DNA of 64,000 nucleotides from UBA2784 sp964494625 (GTDB lineage: Bacteria > Pseudomonadota > Alphaproteobacteria > Micropepsales > Micropepsaceae), in contig CAZBRT010000002.1 in assembly GCA_964494625.1 (NCBI GenBank), positions 620,001-684,000 on the forward strand, in the 5' to 3' direction. Positions 33,938 to 42,112 of the stretch are shown here, piece by piece. The notes under the pieces were generated by a model that saw only the letters and a program-made list of their open reading frames with translations, made no database searches and was not told where the DNA came from. Positions within the stretch are counted from its first letter, which is position 1; each line of letters begins with the position of its first letter. The position numbers were made by a program, and so were the translations under genes.

Positions 33938-34006
33938 GGTCCTGTTCGCGCCTCCGGGCGCGCGCTCGACAGCGCCCTCATTGCCGGCATCCCGATCATC
34001 TGCAAA

Positions 34007-35191
34007 TCAGGGCGCCTGAAGATCAACATGCTCCGCCGGTTTGTGCGCCGCCGGCGCGCGTCGCGCAATCCGCCACAGCACAAAAACGGCAAACCCCGCA
34101 TGCACGCAAGCGGTATAGATGAAAAACGGCCCGATGCCGACAAGCTCGGCCAGGCCCGACGCCACCAATTGGCCCACCGTGGCAAAGAGACCATAAAAGA
34201 CCAGAAGGCCGCCCGCCGTTTCCGTCATCGCTTCCTTGGGCATGCGGTCATTCAGATGTGCATTGGTCAGGTTCGTGGTCGGAAAGGCGAATGCGCCGAA
34301 CATCAGGGCAGCACCCAGCACCACCCATTCACCCGACGACGCACCCAGCGTCAGGCCCAGTCCGGCCGCTGAAGCTGCCATGGAGGTCACCACGGCGACA
34401 ATGCGGCGGTCGCGTCTGTCGCTCATGTGGCCGACCGGCCATTGCAGGCATGCGGCCCCCAGGATCGCTGCCGACATGAAGGGCGCCACCGTTTCCTCGG
34501 CAAAGCCGAGTGACGCGACATAGATCGGTGCCAGCACCCAGAAGGGCGCGTTGACAAAACCGGCGACCACCTGCCCCGCCACGCCGACGGGTGAAGCCTT
34601 GGCGAGAAGATGCAGGCGCGGCAGCCGGGCCGATGCGGGCGGCGGCGGCTGCAATCCTGTCAGCAGGAGCGGTGCTGCCGCCACCGCAAGGATGCAGGCC
34701 GACAAAAGGAACAGGACGGGCGATGGTGCCGCACCGACTTTCAGCAATTGCTGGCCAAGGACCAGCGACACGAGATTGATGATGGCAGCAATCGCCAGCA
34801 CGCGGCCGCGATTGGCATTGTGCGCCGTATAGTGGAACCAGCTGTCGATCACCGTAAACGACGCGGCCGCCAGAACGCCGACGGCAAAGCGCAGAAGCGC
34901 CCAGGTAACCGGCTCGACAATTGCCCACTGGCCCACAAGGGCAAGGCATGTGACCCACATGAGGAAGGCAAAACCCCTTCCGTGACCCGTCTTTCCCAGA
35001 AACCACGGCGCGGCAAGTGCACCCAAAAGGAACCCCAGAAAATACGCCGCGCCGACCAGCCCTGTCGTGGCCGCACTGAAACCTGCCTGCCCCGCGACGA
35101 CAGATGTCAGCGTGAAATGCAGGCCATTGCCGGTCAGCATCAGCGCGGTGGCAGCAAGCAGCGGCAGGACGCTTTTCAGGGTGTCACGCAT
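34007..35191 (-). CDS. MFS transporter
   Basis: This 394-residue membrane protein has about twelve hydrophobic helices. The intracellular loop motifs include GHMSDRRDRRIVAV, a version of the MFS G-x-x-x-D-R-x-G-R-R loop between helices 8 and 9. Helix 1 begins LKSVLPLLAATALMLTGNGL. Such YcaD-like transporters have unknown substrates. The frame extends upstream to 35305, but the ATG at 35191 gives a typical membrane N-terminus. A GC-rich hairpin lies just upstream at 35251. Confidence 0.85.
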   Translation of the reverse strand: MRDTLKSVLPLLAATALMLTGNGLHFTLTSVVAGQAGFSAATTGLVGAAYFLGFLLGALAAPWFLGKTGHGRGFAFLMWVTCLALVGQWAIVEPVTWALLRFAVGVLAAASFTVIDSWFHYTAHNANRGRVLAIAAIINLVSLVLGQQLLKVGAAPSPVLFLLSACILAVAAAPLLLTGLQPPPPASARLPRLHLLAKASPVGVAGQVVAGFVNAPFWVLAPIYVASLGFAEETVAPFMSAAILGAACLQWPVGHMSDRRDRRIVAVVTSMAASAAGLGLTLGASSGEWVVLGAALMFGAFAFPTTNLTNAHLNDRMPKEAMTETAGGLLVFYGLFATVGQLVASGLAELVGIGPFFIYTACVHAGFAVFVLWRIARRAPAAHKPAEHVDLQAP

Positions 35192-35250
35192 AGGAGCACG
35201 CTCCCATGCCGGGCATCGAAGATTCACCTGGCTGGCGCGCATGCTCTTCC

Positions 35251-35274
35251 GCCTCCCCCGTTTTTGGGGGAGGC
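35251..35274. repeat. Isolated hairpin of the repeat family
   Basis: GCCTCCCCC-GTTTTT-GGGGGAGGC forms a 9-bp perfect stem whose arms are identical to the right terminal hairpin of the two larger repeats. It lies upstream of the MFS gene and downstream of DUF4282, so it may be a solo remnant. Confidence 0.75.
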
Positions 35275-35337
35275 TGAAGAAGACCAAGCGCGGATATGGC
35301 AACACTGAAGTTCATCTGCAGATCTTGCTCGACGTCT

Positions 35338-35376
35338 ACAAAACCAAACGGCGCCCCGGTGTTCCCGGGACGCCGT
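35338..35376 (-). terminator. Rho-independent terminator after DUF4282 gene
   Basis: On the minus strand a 13-bp stem (AACGGCGTCCCGG paired with CCGGGGCGCCGTT, one G-U pair) with a five-base loop is followed by TGGTTTTG. It lies 28 bp after the DUF4282 stop. Confidence 0.75.
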
Positions 35377-35403
35377 TCAATCCGGCAAACGCGGGGTTCA
35401 GGT

Positions 35404-35688
35404 TCAGTGCTTGCCCTTGTCGGCAAGCTCGGTGAGCTTTTCGTTGTTGCGGAAGGCAACAAGGATGAGTTCGACCACCACACGCCACATGATGAGGGCG
35501 AACGGCGTCGCGGCGAGCGTGATGATGAAATACATCAGGCCGGTGCCGACGAGCGTGTTCATGAGGCGGATCGACTCGACCAGCTGCCACACCGACAGCA
35601 CGGCGATCAGCACAAGGCCGACATAAAACACGATCTTGATCATCGTCGGCGTGACGAACTTTTCAAACTTGAAGAAAGCGTCGAGCAT
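35404..35688 (-). CDS. DUF4282 family membrane protein
   Basis: This 94-residue inner-membrane protein has two or three hydrophobic helices (IKIVFYVGLVLIAVLSVW; TGLMYFIITLAATPFALIMW) and the typical DUF4282 end RVVVELILVAFRNNEKLTEL. The family is widespread and has no assigned function. The ATG at 35688 gives the normal opening MLDAFFKFEKFVTP; the longer frame to 35766 is unlikely. A strong terminator follows. Confidence 0.82.
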   Translation of the reverse strand: MLDAFFKFEKFVTPTMIKIVFYVGLVLIAVLSVWQLVESIRLMNTLVGTGLMYFIITLAATPFALIMWRVVVELILVAFRNNEKLTELADKGKH

Positions 35689-35811
35689 GGCGTGTTCCTG
35701 TCCGATGGGGGCTGTTGCGGCGCGCGGAATCACCCGCGCCCGCATCACGGGGACGCAAGCTAGCACGGGCCTTGCGGGCCGGAAAAGCCGTGTTTTCGCA
35801 GATTTTGCGCG

Positions 35812-36084
35812 TCAGGCGGCGCCGATGCGCGGTCCGCCGCCATAGAGCGACTGGGAGGGGCCGAAGGCCTTGTCGAGCAGGCGTGTCGAACTTTCGGCAA
35901 TGTGGATCGCTTCGGTCACGAGCTGCAGGATGCGCATGTTGTTGTCGAGCACCGTGCGCGCCTCGGGGCGGGCGTCATCGACGATCTTGTTGGCACGGTA
36001 GAGAATGTCCTTGCGGATGGTCGCAAGCACTTCCTCAAGCTTGAAGCCCTTCGGGTTCTTGTCCGAAACCAGAAAATGGGTCAT
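35812..36084 (-). CDS. Conserved small hypothetical protein
   Basis: This 90-residue protein is unrecognised. It has a helical core (LEEVLATIRKDILYRANKIV, DNNMRILQLVTEAIHIAESS) and a Gly-rich end. No membrane helix, signal peptide or cysteine is present. The ATG at 36084 gives a sensible N-terminus (MTHFLVSDKNPKGFKLEE). It lies divergent from the acyl-CoA synthetase gene and after DUF4282 in the same direction. Codon use looks like its neighbours. Confidence 0.65.
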   Translation of the reverse strand: MTHFLVSDKNPKGFKLEEVLATIRKDILYRANKIVDDARPEARTVLDNNMRILQLVTEAIHIAESSTRLLDKAFGPSQSLYGGGPRIGAA

Positions 36085-36235
36085 CGCACGCCTCGGCAAA
36101 TTGCGGGGGGTCTTGGCCCCAGGAGTTTCCGCCCGGAGCGTAAATTCCCTGCTAACGCCGCTTGACCCCTGGGGGGCGCCTGCCTAAGCCTCGCGACAGC
36201 TGGTTTGACCCTCTTGATCCTCCCGGAAAACCGCC

Positions 36236-37987
36236 ATGGCCGCCGCAAAATCAAAGCCGAAACCGACGCTTAAGAAGAAGGCGGCCAGCCGCCCTGCCCC
36301 CAAGGCAAAGGCAAAAGCGGCGGCAAAGCCTGCCCCGAAGGCAAAGCTCGCCAAAGCAAACGGACCCTATGCAAGCGGCCTCGACAAGAATGCCGCGAAC
36401 TATCAGCCCCTGACGCCGATCTCGTTTCTGGAGCGCGCGGCACAGGTTCATCCCGATCATCCCGCCATCATCCATGGCGAGCGAACCATCACCTATGCGC
36501 AGTTCTTCACGCGCGCGCGCAGGCTTGCCTCGGCGCTCTCAAAAAAGGGAATCCGGCGCGGCGATACGGTTGCGTTCCTGGCGGCCAACACGCCCGCGAT
36601 GCTCGATGCGCATTACGGGGTGCCAATGGCCGGCGCCGTCCTCAATGCCATCAATTTCCGCCTGTCGCCGCAAGAGGTCGCCTTCATTCTCGATCATGGC
36701 GAGGCCAAAATCTTTGCCGTTGACCGCGAGTTTGCAGGCCTTGCCGCTCAGGCGCTGAAACTCTGCAAGGCAAAACCCTTCCTGATCGACATTGCCGACC
36801 CTGCCGTCATCGGCAATGCGATGGTCGGCGAGATCGAATACGAGGATTTCATCGCCAAGGGCGATCCGGCCTTCAAATGGCTGATGCCGGAAGACGAGTG
36901 GGATGCCATCGCGCTCAACTACACCAGCGGCACGACCGGCAATCCCAAGGGTGTCGTCTATCACCATCGCGGCGCCTATCTTCTGGCGATGGGCAACATC
37001 GTCACTGCGTCGATGCCGCAGCATCCGGTCTATCTGTGGACGCTGCCGATGTTCCACTGCAATGGCTGGTGCTTCACCTGGTCGCTTTCCATCGTGGCGG
37101 GAACGCATGTGTGCCTGCGCAAGACCGAAGCCAAACGCATCTATGAGTCTGTCGCCCAGCACCGCGTCAGCCATATGTGCGGCGCACCCATTGTAATGGG
37201 CATGCTGGTCAATGCGGCCGAGAGCGAACGCAAGGCGTTCCTGCACCGCGTTGAATTCTTTACGGCTGCCGCGCCGCCGCCTGCGGCCGTGCTTGCCAAG
37301 ATGGCTGATGCCGGATTTGCCGTGACGCATCTCTACGGCCTCACCGAGACCTATGGCCCCTCCACGGTGAATGCCTGGCACAAGGAGTGGGACTCACTGG
37401 CGCCTTCCGACCGCGCCGCCATGAAGGCGCGACAGGGCGTCAAATATCCGGTGCTGGAAGATCTTGCCGTGATGAACCCCAAGACCATGAAGCCCGTGCC
37501 CAAAGACGGCGAGACGATGGGCGAGGTTTTCTTCCGCGGCAATGTGGTGATGAAGGGCTATCTGAAAAATCCCGATGCCACGGCCAAGGCGTTCGAAGGC
37601 GGCTGGTTCCATTCGGGCGATCTGGGCGTGTGGCACGAGGACGGCTACATCCAGCTCAAGGACCGCTCCAAGGACATCATCATTTCGGGGGGCGAGAACA
37701 TTTCCTCGATCGAGGTCGAGGATGTGCTCTATCGCCATCCCGCAATCCTTGAAGCCGCCGTCGTCGGCCGCCATGACGAGAAGTGGGGCGAGGCGCCGGT
37801 TGCCTTTGTCACGCTGAGGCCGGGCGCGACGGCAACGCCCGACGACATCATCGGCTTCGTGCGCGCAGCGATTGCCGCCTACAAGGCGCCGAAGAACGTG
37901 GTCTTTTGCGACCTGCCGAAAACCTCAACCGGCAAGATCCAGAAATTCAAGCTGCGCGAGCGGGCGAAGGAACTGGCGGAAGGGTGA
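36236..37987 (+). CDS. Acyl-CoA synthetase with Lys/Ala/Pro-rich N-terminal tail
   Basis: The enzyme activates a fatty or other carboxylic acid to acyl-CoA through an acyl-adenylate. The 583-residue product has the AMP-binding signature LNYTSGTTGNPKGVVYHHRG, the GLTETYGPSTVNAWH motif, FHSGDLGVWHEDGYIQLKDR and the C-terminal catalytic Lys region STGKIQKFKLRERA. Residues 2-42 form an unusual basic tail of Lys/Ala/Pro repeats (KKAASRPAPKAKAKAAAKPA) resembling the C-terminal tail of histone H1 or AlgP. The frame continues through the tail and no strong internal start replaces it. A multi-hairpin repeat follows the gene. Confidence 0.9.
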   Translation: MAAAKSKPKPTLKKKAASRPAPKAKAKAAAKPAPKAKLAKANGPYASGLDKNAANYQPLTPISFLERAAQVHPDHPAIIHGERTITYAQFFTRARRLASALSKKGIRRGDTVAFLAANTPAMLDAHYGVPMAGAVLNAINFRLSPQEVAFILDHGEAKIFAVDREFAGLAAQALKLCKAKPFLIDIADPAVIGNAMVGEIEYEDFIAKGDPAFKWLMPEDEWDAIALNYTSGTTGNPKGVVYHHRGAYLLAMGNIVTASMPQHPVYLWTLPMFHCNGWCFTWSLSIVAGTHVCLRKTEAKRIYESVAQHRVSHMCGAPIVMGMLVNAAESERKAFLHRVEFFTAAAPPPAAVLAKMADAGFAVTHLYGLTETYGPSTVNAWHKEWDSLAPSDRAAMKARQGVKYPVLEDLAVMNPKTMKPVPKDGETMGEVFFRGNVVMKGYLKNPDATAKAFEGGWFHSGDLGVWHEDGYIQLKDRSKDIIISGGENISSIEVEDVLYRHPAILEAAVVGRHDEKWGEAPVAFVTLRPGATATPDDIIGFVRAAIAAYKAPKNVVFCDLPKTSTGKIQKFKLRERAKELAEG

Positions 37988-38020
37988 GGCAGGATCGTCT
38001 CCGCGGGATTCCTTTATTCA

Positions 38021-38174
38021 GCCTCCCCTTTCCTTAAAGGGGAGGCGGGATTTGCTGGAGCAAAGCGACAGCAAGTCCGGTGGGGTTGCGGGACGCTGTG
38101 CTGAGCTTGCAGATGGTGCCCCCCACCGATTTGCGCAAGCGCGCAAATCCGCCTCCCCCACGAGAAGGGGGAGG
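38021..38174. repeat. Dispersed multi-hairpin repeat, copy 2
   Basis: This copy shares its layout and long stretches with the element at 32953-33112. It has a left hairpin GCCTCCCCTTT-CCTT-AAAGGGGAGGC, central AAGTCCGGTGGGGTTGCGGG, GATTTGCGC-AAGC-GCGCAAATC and a right hairpin GCCTCCCCC/GGGGGAGGC. The segment between the left hairpin and the centre has diverged. It lies between the convergent acyl-CoA synthetase and phoH genes. Confidence 0.85.
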
Positions 38175-38201
38175 CGCAAGGAATATCTGACTCTCAGTCC
38201 C

Positions 38202-38981
38202 TCACAGCACCGTCAGCATCGAGGCAACCAGCGGGTGACGCACGATATCGCGGTCGCCCAGCCGCACGACGGACACGTCGTCGAGGGTTGAAAGCCGGTT
38301 GGCGATATCGCCAAAGCCCGACATGCCCGGCAGAAGATCGGTCTGGTCGGGATCGCCCGTCAGCACCATGGTCGAGTGCCAGCCGAGCCGCGTCAGCAGC
38401 ATCTTGATCTGGCCATAGGTGCAGTTCTGCGCCTCGTCGATCACGATGAAGGCATTGTTGAGCGTGCGCCCGCGCATATAGGCAACGGGTGCGATCTCGA
38501 TGGAGCCATCCGCCAGCAATTGCTTCAACCGCTTGGCGCCCAGGCGTTCGCCCAGCGCGTCATAGAGCGGGCGCAGATAAGGAGCGAGCTTGTCTTCCAG
38601 ATGGCCCGGCAGGAAGCCGAGGCTTTCGCCCGCTTCGATCGCCGGACGCGAGAGAATGATGCGGCCGATCTTGCCGGCCTCATAGGCTTCCACCGCCTTG
38701 GCAATGGCGAGATAGGTCTTGCCGGTGCCTGCGGGCCCCAGCGCTACGACAAGATTTTTGCGGTCGATTGCTTCCAGCAACATGCGCTGGTTGTCGCTGC
38801 AGGGGCGTATATTGCGCACATACGAACGGTCGCGGTTTTCGCCGACTTGCGTATCGGTCTCGCCCATGGGGCTCCAAACGGAATGTCCCGAGTGGATGGC
38901 GCGGACATTGCCGCGCGCGCTGCCCCTTTCATGGCTGTCATGGTCACGTGAACGGTCGCGATTACTCATGCGCTTTGCCAT
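38202..38981 (-). CDS. PhoH family ATPase
   Basis: The 259-residue protein has Walker A GPAGTGKTYLAIAKAVEAY (about residue 82-100), the RPAIEAGESLGFLPGHLEDK segment and Walker B AFIVIDEAQNC followed by LTGDPDQTDL. PhoH proteins are RNA-associated ATPases, and some act with YbeZ/YbeY in ribosome and rRNA processing. No ybeY neighbour is present here. The N-terminal 55 residues are polar and rich in Arg, His and Ser. The ATG at 38981 has GGAGC 8 bases upstream. Confidence 0.93.
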   Translation of the reverse strand: MAKRMSNRDRSRDHDSHERGSARGNVRAIHSGHSVWSPMGETDTQVGENRDRSYVRNIRPCSDNQRMLLEAIDRKNLVVALGPAGTGKTYLAIAKAVEAYEAGKIGRIILSRPAIEAGESLGFLPGHLEDKLAPYLRPLYDALGERLGAKRLKQLLADGSIEIAPVAYMRGRTLNNAFIVIDEAQNCTYGQIKMLLTRLGWHSTMVLTGDPDQTDLLPGMSGFGDIANRLSTLDDVSVVRLGDRDIVRHPLVASMLTVL

Positions 38982-39342
38982 TGAACGCTGCTCCTTCGCG
39001 CTTCAGCCTGTGCCAGCCCCTGCCATCGGCAGCGCATGCGCGATTGTTCTCCCGCGCGTTTGCGGTGCCTTCACTGAATTTGCGGAAAACGAATGGGCGG
39101 CGTGACAGGAATGGCCGGGTTCATCACCCGCCTTGCGCTTTGCACTCTCATGGAGACCAATACGCGGTCTTGCCAATGCGCGCTTCCCTCTCGCCAGAGT
39201 CGCCAGAGGCCCGGTAACCGCGCGAGCGCACGAATCACGGGCAACGATTCAAGCTAACCCGCCTCCGGCATTTCACCGACAAGGAATTTGTGAATCTTTT
39301 TCCCGCGCGCCGGATCGCGCATGCGCGTGTGGCGGAAATGAC
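38982..39342. other. 361-bp intergenic region, nothing firmly recognised
   Basis: The stretch between phoH and the next minus-strand gene contains no RNA gene or repeat that I recognise. An open frame from ATG 39092 could encode 54 residues, but it lacks a clear ribosome site and any family likeness. The phoH promoter should be in the left part. Confidence 0.5.
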
Positions 39343-40341
39343 TCACACCGGAACGTGGCGATAGAGCGCTGCCGCAACATCGATCATCTCGAAAATGCGC
39401 GCGGCATAGGCGTCACGCACGTCATAGGCGACGTGACCATCGGCCAGGAATGCCGCTTCCAGCGCATCGAGGAAGCGCACAAGCCTGCGGTGATGTACGC
39501 CCAAGGCCGCCTGCGCCGGATCGGTCACCACGCCCGAGACTGACGAGAGCAACGCCAGCGCCGCCATCGCAGCCGCAACGGATGCGGCCGTTGCCGTCAG
39601 CGAGGGCGCGGCCACGAGGCCCACCATTCCCGCAAACTTGCTGGTTCCAAGCGCGTTGGCGATGGCCGGACCAAGCGTCAGGATGCCGGGCGTGAACTGC
39701 CCCATCACGATCGCGCCAAAGCCGGTTGCCGCAGCCATATTGGCCAATTCGGCCACGGCAAAGCGGCTGGAGAGATAGACGGCAAGCGCCTCCTGCAAGC
39801 GCGTGTCCATGCGGTTGCGCATGGTCTCGCCCCATCGGGTTTCCAGAAGCGCGCGCACGGGTTGAAGGCGCGGGTCGCCCAAAATCTCGTCCGCCAGCGC
39901 GTCCGCCCCCGAATGGTTGGCGCCATCGCTGTAGGGCAATCGCAGAAGGTCAATGAAAATGCGGGCTGCAAAGGCGTTGGACACGTCGGTGCGCAGGAAC
40001 AACTCGCGTGTTTCCAGCCAATGGGCTGTGTCGGGGCGGCCCCCCTTACGCGCGATCTTGCCCGCCAGTTTGAGACCAAGCGCGGGCGCGACCAGCGCTG
40101 CATTCAGCGGCGCGCGCCAGAGATCATGGCCGAAGGCATTGCGGTGGAGCCTGAGCGCGCCCCTGAAGCCGAAGGTCGCATCAACAAATCCCGGCACGCG
40201 CGCGCGCGCCTTGATGAAATAGCGGCGCACGGCATCGTTGATGATGGCGCGTGCCAGCGCCTCGCTCGCCACCGGCAATGCTGCCGGCCGGGTGCGACCA
40301 GAAGCGGGAACGGAACCTTGTGCGGCCATCGCCTTCCTCAT
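39343..40341 (-). CDS. DUF6635-like hypothetical protein with hydrophobic region
   Basis: The 332-residue product starts with helical segments (AIINDAVRRYFIKARARVPG, FVDATFGFRGALRLHRNAFG, HDLWRAPLNAALVAPALGLK). These resemble alphaproteobacterial proteins labelled DUF6635; the name is from memory. A Gly/Ala-rich hydrophobic stretch (about residues 215-280) could be membrane-associated. The function is unknown. The ATG at 40341 overlaps the SemiSWEET stop by 4 bases (ATGA), showing translational coupling; the longer frame from 40371 would overlap more. Confidence 0.65.
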   Translation of the reverse strand: MRKAMAAQGSVPASGRTRPAALPVASEALARAIINDAVRRYFIKARARVPGFVDATFGFRGALRLHRNAFGHDLWRAPLNAALVAPALGLKLAGKIARKGGRPDTAHWLETRELFLRTDVSNAFAARIFIDLLRLPYSDGANHSGADALADEILGDPRLQPVRALLETRWGETMRNRMDTRLQEALAVYLSSRFAVAELANMAAATGFGAIVMGQFTPGILTLGPAIANALGTSKFAGMVGLVAAPSLTATAASVAAAMAALALLSSVSGVVTDPAQAALGVHHRRLVRFLDALEAAFLADGHVAYDVRDAYAARIFEMIDVAAALYRHVPV

Positions 40342-40595
40342 CCCTGATGCGACCGGAAGAGCTTCAGCCATCCCAGTGACAAAACAAGGGCAAGCGTCAC
40401 ACCATTGGCGGCCACAAGGGAATTCGAGCCGATGACGAGCCCATAAACGAGCCAGAGCGCCAGCCCGGTCCCAAAAAGGACAATCCAGGCCCAGGAGAGG
40501 TCACGCGCCGAACGCGTGCGCCATGTGCGGATCACCTGCGGCAGGAACGATGCCGTGGTCAGGATGGCGGCAGCAAAGCCGATATACTCGATCAT
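40338..40595 (-). CDS. SemiSWEET-type sugar transporter
   Basis: SemiSWEETs are small proteins with one triple-helix bundle that dimerise to move sugars across the inner membrane. The 85-residue product has three hydrophobic helices and the PQ-loop signature FLPQVIRTWRTRSARDLSW in helix 1, with an Asn in helix 3 (AANGVTLALVLSLGW) typical of the sugar-binding site. It overlaps the downstream gene by 4 bases. It is divergent from the carbonic anhydrase gene. Confidence 0.9.
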   Translation of the reverse strand: MIEYIGFAAAILTTASFLPQVIRTWRTRSARDLSWAWIVLFGTGLALWLVYGLVIGSNSLVAANGVTLALVLSLGWLKLFRSHQG

Positions 40596-40729
40596 GCTGG
40601 AGCCGCTTTCCGGAACAGACTGGGGGCAAAGCGCATTGGCGCATTGCGATCACCCAAGATTTGCGGTTCAACGGGCACAAATTCAAGTCCCTGCTCTTCC
40701 CCGCGTTCCCCAAACAGTGGACCCGACTC

Positions 40730-41257
40730 ATGACCCTTTACCGTCTCGGCGCATGGACTCCTGACCTTCCCGGCGACGGACGCTATTGGGTTGCGCCCAA
40801 TGCCGCGGTGATGGGCCGGGTGCGCCTTCATGCCGATGCCAGCGTCTGGTGGAACGCAACGCTGCGCGGTGACACGGAGTGGATCACCATCGGCGAAGGC
40901 TCCAACGTGCAGGATGGCGCCGTTCTCCACACCGATATCGGTGCGCCCTTGACGCTCGGCAAAGGAGTGACCATCGGCCACAAGGTGACGCTGCATGGCT
41001 GCGACATCGGCGACCACTCCCTGATCGGCATCGGCGCCATCATCCTCAACCGCGTGAAGATCGGGACAAACTGCCTGATCGGTGCGGGCACGCTGATCCC
41101 GGAAGGCAAGATCATTCCCGACAACTCCATGGTGCTGGGCAGCCCGGGGCGAATCGTCAAACCCGTCTCGCCGGAGATGGCTGCGATCATCCGATTGTCG
41201 GCTGATCACTATGTCCACAACTGGAAACGGTTCGCATCTGAACTCGCACCCCTCTGA
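40730..41257 (+). CDS. Gamma carbonic anhydrase family protein
   Basis: The 175-residue product is a left-handed beta-helix protein with hexapeptide repeats and the three metal-ligand His positions (VLHTDIGAPLTLG, then GHKVTLHGCDIGDHSLIGIG). Family members are trimers that bind Zn, Fe or Co; YrdA/PaaY types may act as carbonic anhydrases or thioesterases. The open frame extends upstream to 40523, but the ATG at 40730 gives the standard opening LYRLGAWTPDLP. The terminal patterns SMVLGSPGRIVKPVS and HNWKRFASEL are typical. Confidence 0.92.
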   Translation: MTLYRLGAWTPDLPGDGRYWVAPNAAVMGRVRLHADASVWWNATLRGDTEWITIGEGSNVQDGAVLHTDIGAPLTLGKGVTIGHKVTLHGCDIGDHSLIGIGAIILNRVKIGTNCLIGAGTLIPEGKIIPDNSMVLGSPGRIVKPVSPEMAAIIRLSADHYVHNWKRFASELAPL

Positions 41258-41311
41258 AAACCCAAGGAAAACCGCGCGCCCTTGCGGCAATTGCGGCGGC
41301 GGCGTGGCGGC

Positions 41312-41338
41312 GGCGTGAATGTCATTCATGTTCACGCC
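41312..41338. promoter_or_regulatory. Inverted repeat upstream of the first YbjN-like gene
   Basis: GGCGTGAA and TTCACGCC are perfect 8-bp arms separated by 11 bases, with a further small palindrome (GAATG-T-CATTC) overlapping the spacer. It lies 86 bp upstream of the GTG start. It could be an operator for a dimeric regulator or an mRNA hairpin; no poly-T run follows. Confidence 0.5.
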
Positions 41339-41423
41339 TTGCTTTCGCCCAGCCCGTTTGGGCTTATGATGACCTTTCCGCGCCGCTTCGGCCGGACAGA
41401 AGAAAACTCGGGGACTGACCATC

Positions 41424-41912
41424 GTGACGAATTTCATCAAGCGTGCGGCTCTTGCCGCGACCGTTCTTGCGGGCTCGGCGTTTGCGGCATCGCCTGCATT
41501 CGCCGGCGAGCTCGATATGATCTCGGGCCCGGACATGCTCAAGATTGTGCGCGCCTATGGCGCCACGGCCGAGCTGACCACCGATTCAGCCGGCGATCCG
41601 CTGATCCAGGCAGAGTTGCAGGGCTACAAGTTCCTCATCTATTTCTACCGCTGCGACGAGTCGAAGCGCTGCTATGATCTGCAGTTCAACTCGACCTTCA
41701 ACTTCAACGGCTCGGTCGGGCTGCTTGAAGTGAACGAGTACAATACCAACACCCGCTTCGGTCAGGCTTATGTGAATGCCGATGGCACGGTCTCGGTTGA
41801 CATGAGCGCGACCGTCCAGGGCGGCGTTGACCGCCAGTATGTGACGGAAATCGTGGACTGGTACGCGACCACGCTGACCAGCTTCCAGGAGAAGATCACG
41901 GGCGACCAGTAA
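41424..41912 (+). CDS. Secreted YbjN-domain protein, paralogue A
   Basis: The 162-residue product has a Sec signal peptide (RAALAATVLAGSAFAASPAF) and a YbjN-like fold: LKIVRAYGATAELTTDSAGD, a FYRCDESKRCYDLQF core with two cysteines, and a helical end with VDRQYVTEIVDWYATTLTSF. YbjN-fold proteins often act as small helper or chaperone-like factors, but secreted versions are unstudied. The start is GTG at 41424. A paralogue follows 200 bp later after a strong terminator, so the two are separately transcribed. Confidence 0.8.
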   Translation: MTNFIKRAALAATVLAGSAFAASPAFAGELDMISGPDMLKIVRAYGATAELTTDSAGDPLIQAELQGYKFLIYFYRCDESKRCYDLQFNSTFNFNGSVGLLEVNEYNTNTRFGQAYVNADGTVSVDMSATVQGGVDRQYVTEIVDWYATTLTSFQEKITGDQ

Positions 41913-41940
41913 GGCCTGGCTCCCGGCGCCAAGTGGATCC

Positions 41941-41978
41941 GGGCGCCCTTGGCCAATGGCCGGGGGCGCCCTTTTCCT
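41941..41978 (+). terminator. Rho-independent terminator after YbjN paralogue A
   Basis: GGCGCCCTTGGCC and GGCCGGGGGCGCC pair over 13 positions (two G-U pairs) around a three-base AAT loop, followed by CTTTTCCTT. It lies about 30 bp after the stop. Confidence 0.8.
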
Positions 41979-42112
41979 TGAGGTTCCCGTCTTTCGGGTT
42001 CGAGCACGTTCCAGGCCTAATCAGGCGCTGCCGCGCGGTGATTGCCTTTGGCCTGCCTGCCGCGATAGGTTGCCGCCAGCCTCGTTCATCCGTCCTCCGG
42101 AGATGCGTTCCC

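Noticed and set aside
39092..39256. 54-codon open frame between phoH and the DUF6635-like gene
   Set aside because: No ribosome site, no family likeness and no hydrophobic or other organised pattern.
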